DNA of 64,000 nucleotides, from the NCBI GenBank assembly GCA_947493945.1, contig CANLSR010000001.1, positions 496,001-560,000 on the forward strand, written 5' to 3'. The notes below the pieces were generated by a model. The model did no database searches and was not told the origin of the DNA. It saw only the letters and a list, made by a program, of their open reading frames with translations. The position numbers and the translations under genes were made by a program. This document shows, piece after piece, positions 63,528 through 64,000 of the stretch (position 1 is its first letter; every line of letters begins with the position of its first letter). This stretch comes from an uncultured bacterium. Lineage in GTDB: Bacteria; Bacteroidota; Rhodothermia; Rhodothermales; Rubricoccaceae.

Positions 63528-64000
63528 TTAGGACCCGTAAGCAGATCGGACCCAGTCCGTCACGGCGTCGGCTCTCAGCCTTGTATACCGCTCCGTCACC
63601 GTGATCGAGGAGTGCCCGGCAAACTGGCGGATGGCGTCGATGGGTACTCCCCGTTCTGCGAGCCGGGTCAGCGCTGTGTGTCGGGTAGAGTGGAAGTTGA
63701 TGTCGTCAGGGAGCCCGGCCAGCTTCCTGAACTTCGAGAAGGCCCGAGACAACTGGTGGAGCCCAGGGGCCTCTCCTCGGTGGGTCTTGAACACGGATCC
63801 CGACACGTCGGAGCCTCTGAGACGCTCAAAGACGACCACCGCCGGGTCCGGGATGGGCACGGCCCGCTCCTTCCCCGACTTCGTACTGAAGCCGCCCTCG
63901 TTCCTCACGGTCAGCACCCGGGCCTCGACGTTGATGTGACGCCAGCGGAGCGCACACACCTCCCCTCGTCGCAGTCCGAGGCAGACATTGGCCCGTACCA
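63528..64000 (-). CDS. tyrosine recombinase/integrase, C-terminal part (cut by window edge)
   Basis: The frame stays open to the right edge, so the N-terminal part lies outside. The visible catalytic domain has the box I region LGLRRGEVCALRWRHIN (Arg), then HSTRHTALTRLAERG (H-x-x-R) and GHSSITVTERYTRL with the nucleophilic tyrosine, in the right order and spacing. It would integrate and excise the element. Its place at the right side suggests that it belongs to the island that begins near the tRNA-Cys, but the other element end is unseen. Confidence 0.9.
   Translation of the reverse strand, partial: VRANVCLGLRRGEVCALRWRHINVEARVLTVRNEGGFSTKSGKERAVPIPDPAVVVFERLRGSDVSGSVFKTHRGEAPGLHQLSRAFSKFRKLAGLPDDINFHSTRHTALTRLAERGVPIDAIRQFAGHSSITVTERYTRLRADAVTDWVRSAYGS

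Overview
The window looks like one contig of a high-GC member of the Bacteroidota/Rhodothermota, possibly near Rubrivirga or Rubricoccus. The lineage call is inference from several features: a SusC-like TonB receptor with a carboxypeptidase-regulatory-like N-terminus paired with a DUF4249 lipoprotein, a secreted nuclease ending in a type IX secretion sorting domain, many small outer-membrane beta-barrels, and start codons preceded by C-rich leaders with no clear Shine-Dalgarno sequence. GTG and TTG starts are common. There is no rRNA and no CRISPR array. The one RNA gene is a tRNA-Cys.

Region 1 (1-2648) has a visibly different, less GC-extreme composition. It carries the tail of a membrane protein, a GT-C-like multi-span protein and a UPF0104/LPG-synthase-type flippase, probably the edge of a surface-polysaccharide or glycolipid locus. 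Region 2 (2645-46711) is ordinary chromosome: sucC, an LptF/LptG permease, an acyltransferase, an alpha-oxoamine synthase, an Omp85 protein, mutY, groES-groEL under a CIRCE operator, heme A synthase, a TonB receptor with its DUF4249 partner, an ABC exporter, a sirtuin, mnmG-rsmG, two related outer-membrane barrels, a WYL regulator, an FKBP lipoprotein, a secreted EEP nuclease, NhaC, pgm, a flavin monooxygenase, a cupin and an M16 peptidase pair. A palindromic element with arms related to CCGCTGGCGG / CCGCCAGCGG recurs here. It sits mainly at gene ends, but also in frame inside mnmG, in the TonB receptor and in several signal-peptide-coding stretches.

Region 3 (from the tRNA-Cys at 46930-47000 to the right edge) is an accessory island of lower GC. 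Its minus strand holds a defence block of eight co-oriented genes: type I restriction-modification hsdM-hsdS-hsdR, a YgjP-type metallopeptidase, then a Thoeris-like set (TIR_2 protein, SIR2-SLOG ThsA, DUF1863/MTH538-type TIR ThsB, and a CAP12/PCTIR-type TIR protein with an unassigned N-terminal region). To the right lie mobile-element genes: a DUF932 protein, a small XRE regulator with tandem operator-like repeats, two small proteins and a lipoprotein, a translationally coupled three-gene operon led by a filamentous-phage II/X-type replication protein, a hypothetical protein, and a tyrosine recombinase cut by the window edge. The best candidate for something new is the Thoeris-like operon, which combines one SIR2-SLOG effector with three different TIR families.
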